A stretch of DNA of 64,000 nucleotides. It comes from Orientallactaga sibirica. Taxonomy: Eukaryota > Chordata > Mammalia > Rodentia > Dipodidae. The stretch spans positions 7,954,001 through 8,018,000 of the forward strand of contig JAEOAD010000018.1 of NCBI GenBank assembly GCA_036365145.1, in the 5' to 3' direction. The translations under genes and the position numbers were made by a program. A model generated the notes under the pieces. That model worked only from the letters and a program-made list of their open reading frames with translations. It had not been told where the DNA came from and ran no database searches. The first letter of the stretch is position 1. Each line of letters opens with the position of its first letter. Positions 57,815-64,000 of the stretch are shown here, piece by piece.

Positions 57815-58027
57815 TTTTCCTTTCTTTTAAATCTTTTTATTAGCAAGCAGAGAGAGATACAGAGAAGAGACAGAGAATAGGTGAGCCAGGCCTCCAGCCA
57901 CTGAAAACAAACTTCAGATGTATGTACCACTTTGTGCACCTGGCTGTATGTGGGCACTAGGAAATTGAACCCTGGTCATTAGGCCTTACAGGCAAGTGCC
58001 TTAACTGCTGAGCCATCTCTCCAGCCC
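57815..58027 (-). repeat. DIP-type tRNA SINE
   Basis: Antisense copy ending CTGAGCCATCTCTCCAGCCC, directly next to the nested L1 3' end. Confidence 0.9.
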
Positions 58028-59360
58028 TAAAATGATTTTTTTCTAAAATGATTTTTAAGGTATAAAAATTTAAAAATTAAAAGAAGACAAGATTCATCTA
58101 TTTACTGGTTTCAAGAAACTCACCAGACAGAATCTTAGGGTGAAAGGATGGAAAAAAGTATTCCAAGGAAATGGAAATAGGAAATAAACAGTATGGCTAT
58201 GCTAACATCTGACAAAGTAGATGCCAAACCATTTCCACACTGCTATTTTACATAGTACTTGTAGTTTTAGCTAGAGTGATAAAACAAGAGAAAGAAAAGA
58301 AGAGATAAATATTGGAAAGAAGGAAGTCACATTAGCCTTGTTTGCAGGTGATAAGACTCTATACTTAAGAGAAGCTAAGGAATCCACCAAAAATCTACTA
58401 GAACTTAAAAAACACTTTCAGCAAAGTGGAAGAATATAAAATTAACCCACAAAAATTTGTAATCTTTGTATATGCCAATGACAATGCTTATAGGTCAGGG
58501 AACAGTTCTATTTACAATAGACACAAAAATTAAATTTATTAGAATATCCTTTAATAAAGAATTGACAGACTTCTACAATGGAACACTGAAAAAAGAAATT
58601 GAAGAAAATATGACAAGTTGAAAAGATCTCATGTGTTCATGGACTATAAGAATTAGTATTGTGAAAATGGCTATCCTACCAAAAGCATACAGAGTTAATG
58701 TAATACCAGTCAAAATTTCAGTATCATTCTTCATAGATATAGAAAAATATTAAAAATTTATATGGAAGAACAAAAGGTCTTGGATAGCAAAATATGTCCT
58801 CAGGGAAAAGAATAATCCTGGTAGCATCACCATAACTTACTTCAAGATATACAACAAAGCCATGGTAATAAAAATAGCATGGTACTGACACAAAGATACA
58901 TAGATCACTGGAACAAAATAGAAGATGCTGGTATAAGTTTATAGCTGCCTGATCTTTGACAAGGATGAAAAATATGCACACTCATGAAAAGACAGCATTT
59001 TCAACAAATGGTGCTGAAAAGAATGAATAACTACTTATAGAAGAACAATCTAGATCCTCTTATATGACTCTGCACAAAAAAATCAACTCACAGGGTCAAG
59101 AACCTCAGTATAAGACCTGAAACTGAAACAACTAGAAGAAAAGATACACACACAAGGACAGACTTTCTGAACAAGACCCCAGTAACTCAGAGCATTAGAC
59201 AAACACTCAACCATTGGGATCTCATGTAACTCATGAGCACCTGAGCAAACCATCAACACACAGTCAACCTACAGAATGGGAGACATCTTTGACAGTTATA
59301 CATCTAACAGAGGTTTAATAGAATATACAGAAAACAAAAGAAAGCAATAAAAAATCAATC

Positions 59361-59557
59361 CAAGGGAAAAAAAAATCCCCTGATTCTGGGAATTATATAG
59401 TTAAGAAATTTGGAAAATGAATAGCTGGCTTGGAGACTGAGAAACTATATGGATGACTGGGGACTGGTTGGGGCTTTGGGAGTTCATTCAACAACATTGT
59501 GGTCAGGCAAGACAGTTAATCATTGCTTCTGTGATCAGCCTGCCCTGTTCTCTCCTC

Positions 59558-59600
<43 letters not shown>

Positions 59601-59850
59601 TCTTGGTTACTACTAAATTTTCAATAGGCAATCAGCTTAGGACACCTTAAATTATAGAGACAGCTCCAACATACTTAACTGCCCTGAACCTAGCTCTCAT
59701 TTGAGTTATCAACTTTTGGGAGCTCCCACACTGAGGGGTGCTTTGCTGTTTGAAACTAAGCTTGCTGTTTCTCTCATTGCAGTAATTCTGGTTCCCATAC
59801 AATAAAGCTCGTTACATACATTCACTCATGCTCTCCCTGTTGATTTTTGA
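59361..59850 (+). repeat. Possible LTR fragment with (CA)n
   Basis: (CA)n at 59560-59598. 'cccatacaataaagctcg' at about 59795-59812 has a polyadenylation-signal look typical of an LTR R region, but no ends could be set. Confidence 0.35.
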
Positions 59851-59889
59851 TTGTCTTGGTTTGGCTTGGAGATGACAATTCTTTGTTGT

Positions 59890-61960
59890 TTTCTAAGTAA
59901 GAATCCAGTTCAGCATACTGGTGCTGCTCCCATCTGCTTCAGTACCACTCCTGGACATATGCCCTTTAAGGACTCTACATTCTATTATAGATATGTGGGT
60001 GAGACACCTGCTCATCCATGTTTACTGCTGCTGTATTCACAAAATCTAGGCAATGGTGTCAACCTAGATGTCTATTAACTAATGAGTAGAAAATGAAGAT
60101 GTGATACATATACACAATGGAATTCGATTCAGCTGTGAACAAAAATGAAATTATTTTTCATCCAAACAGTATATGGTGTCTTTGGCAGTAGGGTCTTACC
60201 ATTAACCTTTGGTGGGTCATCAAGAACTCTGACAGAAATCTGTCTTTTTTTGGGAAACCTTGTAGGTCTCTCTGATCAACAGCTCATTGTGAAAGTTAAC
60301 CCCATGCTGGTACTGGGAGCTACAAGTCAGCACCAAGGCAGGTGAAGGAAGAAAAAGATAGGTTATATAAAAGAGAAAAAGAGCATAGAGATGAGGGAGG
60401 GAGGGAGGGAGGGAGAGAGGGAAGGAGAGAGAGAGAGAGAAAGAAACATGAAAAGATTAAGGTTAGTCTTCATGATGTCCTCTCCAGTTCCCTGTGGTGC
60501 AGGTGATCCCTCTATGGACCTTCTGAAGGATCAATGTTTTAGCCTGTTGTTCACAGTATAGGATTTTTATGGTACCATTTCTGTTTGGGTCCCTATTTGT
60601 GTCCCCCCCAAGCTTTACCTTCTCTCCCACCCTTACCCTCCCCTCCCGTCCCACCCTTCCTATTGTCTGGTCCTCAGTGTATTTATTAGGTATGACAGCA
60701 TCTTGGGTGGAGACAACATATGCTGTTGGGACAAAACATGGAGTGACCTGGTCAGAATTTGTAAGAGGGTCAGTCCCCAACAGTTAGCTAGTATAGTGCC
60801 AGAGAGTGCTGCATGAGCGAGTGGGGGAAAATGACTGACATCTGCCCAAAAACAATTGCAGTCAAAGCTACTCAGCAGTAAATAGCCTAACGTGATGCTC
60901 AAACAAATGCAATAGTGGCACACAGCCATGGTGGGTAACCAACTGCTCTTGATTTGGCTAATAGATCCACTCAGTGGAATGGAACTCATAGCTTGAACTG
61001 GGAAATAAATCAAAACCATGTACAAAAAATGAGCCCAGTCTCCAAGATCAAGTTCCAACCAATTGTGGGCTAGAAGAGGACTTATGCATATAAAATTCAC
61101 TCTAAAATAACTATGGCCATTCCATCTATCTGGTACTAACTTCTCTCTCCACTGGAGAATTTGCTTCTTTTTCAGATGGATGATGAACCTGAAGGGAGGA
61201 TCAGCCTATCACACCTCACCAGGGCCCCAGCTGAAACCATAGAGTAATGGGGAAAATGAGAAAGAGTGCAGCTTTCTTGGTGAGCCAGACATCAGAACAA
61301 GGCTGAAGGAGATAAACACAGAGAACATTGAGCTCCTACTAAGCCAGATATCCAGAGACACAGAGGATCCCAAGGCCTCATCACTGAAGTAAAACTAAAA
61401 TGAACCCAATGTGGCTCAGGGAAATTTGCAGAAGAGGGGGCAGAAACAGTGTTAGAGCCACAAGTTGGATCATTATGCACAGAGACTTTGCCTCTCCCCC
61501 ATAACTGTTGGCTACCCCCATAATGCAGGACCCACATTCCCCAATAAGGAGGGTCCCTTCAGAGGGGGGAGGTCAGGGAGGAGGTGACCAGAGGCACCAA
61601 CATGAATGTAAAATTTAAAAAAAATGAAATTTGCAGGGCAGTGAAGCTAGAAAATAATATAGTAAGTGAAGTAACACAAGTACAGAAAGACCAATGTCCA
61701 TATGTTCTCTCTCATGTGCCAATCCTAGCATTAAATTTCTAGATTTGTATTTAAGATGCAATAAGTCAGTACTAGAAGCCAAGAAGCTAGAAAGGGATCA
61801 TGAAGTTAAATGAGTAGGAAGGGTTTAAGTGAAGGGGATAACAGATCTTTATGTAGAGAGATGAATGCTGGGAATGGGAAGATCTCAGGGGCTAGGGAAG
61901 ATGGATGGAAGGGAGGTTAATGGAGTTGATTTACCTAAAATCAAAGATAGTATAAATAAA
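59890..61960 (+). mobile_element. L1 ORF2 3' end, split by a later L1 insertion
   Basis: 60040-60152 (caacctagatgtctattaac, atatacacaatggaattcga) is the ORF2 C-terminal region; it resumes at 61620 (gaaatttgcagggcagtgaa) and runs into the 3' UTR. The 1.47-kb insert between is described separately. Confidence 0.75.
60153..61619 (+). mobile_element. L1 3' UTR insertion with 5' inversion
   Basis: 60157-60330 is inverted L1 3' UTR (complement of the region near 29757-29905). 60780-61585 is the following part in direct orientation. AAAAATGAAATT occurs at 60141-60152 and again at about 61620-61631, a 12-bp target duplication. A GGGA/GA microsatellite (60390-60446) and about 330 bp of unassigned DNA lie between. 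Confidence 0.7.
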
Positions 61961-62029
61961 TGATGTGAAACCAACCTCTTTGTTAGGCAATTAAAAATAA
62001 AATTTAAACCATAGTTTCTTATAGGAATA

Positions 62030-63040
62030 TCCTCATGCCAGGAAACGTTCCCAGTGAGTATTGACCAGGGAGGCCCATAATTTCCCCAAACAATACAGGC
62101 TATTTCCAGTGCTCTCAATTTCCCATGAGAATTATAATTTATTGCTGAAGACAATATATGAGGTGGTTACTATATCAACTTAAGAAATAAAACTGGTACT
62201 GAGCTAGAAACCTTTTTCCTGCTGGCTAGCTGCCAGTGCTGAAAAGTGCTATGTGACATACTCATCAACAGTCTTAACCAGCAGTGAACCCTGTGAACTA
62301 TAGATCCAGCTATCCTGGCAAGATGAGCCCACTGGTGCAATAGTGGTATGGTTGTTATGGAGGTAACCAGCTACTCTCTGATTGGATTTAAGGCCCAACC
62401 AATCCATGGGAGAAAATTCACATCTGGTATGAAAAATCAAGTCCAAATCCTATAGGTTGGAAGGTTATGGTTATTAATAAAGAAACAATTACTATTGTTT
62501 GACTAAATGGATATACTGTGCATATCAAATCACCCTCTAAAACCATATGTTTATACTCATATAGTAGTGCTGCTTTCACATTCAGTCAAAGAAGCTTCTT
62601 TTCACAGATAGTGATTACTGCAGAGACTGAGGCTCATCCAAGTCCTGAGAAAAAAACACTGTTAAATGCTCAGCATTAAATGAGATGCCTCCATTACACC
62701 CACCAAGGTTCAGAGTATACTGCAGAAGAGGTGACAGAAACAATGTAATAGGCAGAGGATAGGGAGGAGTTCTCTGAAAAGCTGTAGTCCAGGAACATGG
62801 TGGGCATTGCATTCATGACCTCACAGCAGCTGTCATAACCTGCATAATATTGGGCCCTGTTAACATGTTATCATGGATGATGAAGGAAGGCAAAAATAAA
62901 CATGTCAACATACATAGATACTGGTTTGAGGGAGGAAGGGGTTCAGTGAAGGGGACATGGGGGAATGGGTGTAACAGAAAGGTATGAGGGGAAATGATAA
63001 AAATGCAATATATACATATATGAATAAAACAGTTTTTAAA
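62030..63040 (+). repeat. L1 3' UTR copy (Lx-like), plus strand
   Basis: ggtgcaatagtggtatggtt, gaggtaaccagctactctct, gcagaagaggtgacagaaac and an AT-rich end with aataaaacag. Confidence 0.8.
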
Positions 63041-64000
63041 CTGTAGGAATTAGGGGTAAACTGAGAAGAATAGAAGGCTATAGACAATTTCCATCAGAAA
63101 GGGTCTAGATAAATCATGAAATAACAAGGCAGAAGCAAAGTAATGTCCTCAGGTTTGGCATAGTAACAAGTTAGATGTGAAGCGTTTAAGAGCTTTTCAA
63201 TGAAATGAAATGGAAAAACTACTCAGATTGAAGAATATGAGAGAGAGAGAGAGAAAGAGAGAGAGATAGTGAAGCAGTTCTCCTTGCTGAGACAAAACAC
63301 CCAACTAGAATCAGCTTATTGGAGTAAAGGACTTATTTCAGGCTAATAGTTTTGAGAGGAAACTTCCTCATAGTGGAGAAAAGCATGGCTCACATCACAC
63401 ATCCTAATCAGAAATAGGACAGCAAGAGTGAGAAAATGATTTATTAGAGGTGCCAGATTTACTTTGATAAAGGAGGAGTCTATAATATCACTGGTGTTTC
63501 TGGCTTAAGCATATGATTTTATTGGGTGCCATTGGACACACACCAAATAATCATAAGGAAGATCAGGTTTCTGAGAGACTTATAAGGTATATTCCTGGAC
63601 ATGTTAAGTTGGGAGTGCCTAACTGGCACACAGAGCAGCAGCCCGGGTGGGAATTAGTATGTTGTGGCACCTGTAGCCATGGAATTACATGAGAAGTTAT
63701 TGCCAAATTAGGAACTGTGGAAGAGTCCACAGAGACTGAGAATGAACATAGGATGGAAAACTTGGAAAGTGAAGTCACAAAAGCCAAAGAAAGATCACAA
63801 GTCGGGAAAGAAGATCACACATTGCTATGAGACCTGGAAGACAAAGACTGGGATTGTTCTGTAACTTTCCAGGCAAGATGACACTTAATTAACCTTTAAG
63901 TATGCTTCTTTCTCTACAAAGTAAAAATAACAAGAAGAGGTATGATGAAAAACACTTTTAAAACATGGCCATGTTTCAAACTAAGTCATATGGCCTTACA
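63041..64000. other. Mostly unique; (GA)n and an old repeat piece
   Basis: (GA)n at 63238-63268. 63272-63545 may be an antisense fragment of an old rodent repeat (ttgctgagacaaaacaccca). No exon recognised. Confidence 0.4.

Larger units (their letters stand above)
55191..59360 (+). mobile_element. Older L1 with nested insertions
   Basis: 5' UTR 55191-56140 with three imperfect units (starting at about 55271, 55394 and 55481, each with 'ggtttgtgaa' like start), ORF1 about 56600-57250, ORF2 start about 57340, then interrupted, and ORF2 resuming at about 58080 to 59360. Heavily mutated in all frames. Confidence 0.75.

Noticed and set aside
1..64000. tRNA genes suggested by the many A-box/B-box-like heads
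   Set aside because: All are heads of tRNA-derived SINEs with tails and target duplications; none folds into a complete isolated tRNA as far as I can see.

Overview
This 64 kb window is mammalian nuclear DNA, almost certainly from a dipodid rodent (a jerboa, probably Jaculus). The evidence is the repeat content: more than twenty copies of a tRNA-derived SINE beginning GGCTGGAGAGATGGCTTAG and ending in a CT-rich stretch plus an A-rich tail (the B2-superfamily 'DIP' type of jerboas), together with rodent B1, B4/RSINE-like and ID elements, rodent L1, MaLR-like LTRs and old mammalian MIR. It looks like intron or intergenic DNA; no bacterial-type gene organisation is present.

The only protein-coding exon I can support is one 133-bp exon on the minus strand at 39680-39812. 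It has a consensus GTAAGT donor and a CAG acceptor and encodes part of the C-terminal nuclease-like domain of an ectonucleotide pyrophosphatase/phosphodiesterase, closest to ENPP3. The window is therefore probably part of Enpp3 (transcribed right to left) or of a diverged or broken Enpp3-like copy. I could not find the neighbouring exons with confidence.

Layout. 1-25 kb: unique DNA with scattered SINEs, a 280-nt homopurine tract grown from a B1 tail, an old L1 (4.06-5.87 kb), a jerboa-type L1 ORF2 piece carrying a nested SINE (13.39-14.33 kb), three copies of one rodent repeat starting TGTCAACTTGA, a solo MaLR-like LTR with perfect 5-bp target duplication (16280-16638) and a retroviral-type LTR with internal duplications (20350-20999). 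25-31 kb: two L1 3' UTR insertions. 32-38.8 kb: one nearly complete plus-strand L1 with a GC-rich 5' UTR and degenerate ORF1 and ORF2. 39-44 kb: the ENPP exon, SINEs and a minus-strand L1 3' UTR. 44.8-50.7 kb: a minus-strand chimera of two L1s. 52.1-53.3 kb: an endogenous gammaretrovirus-like remnant (env transmembrane tail plus 3' LTR). 55.2-59.4 kb: an older plus-strand L1 with nested insertions. 59.9-63 kb: L1 fragments, one bearing a 5' inversion typical of twin priming.

The window reads as a record of layered retroposition around a host gene. I see no convincing novel biological system. The items most worth checking are the divergent ENPP exon and its possible short upstream partner, the L1 chimera and 5'-UTR monomers, and the inverted L1 insertion. 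Repeat names are given from memory of family consensus features and have not been run against a library.
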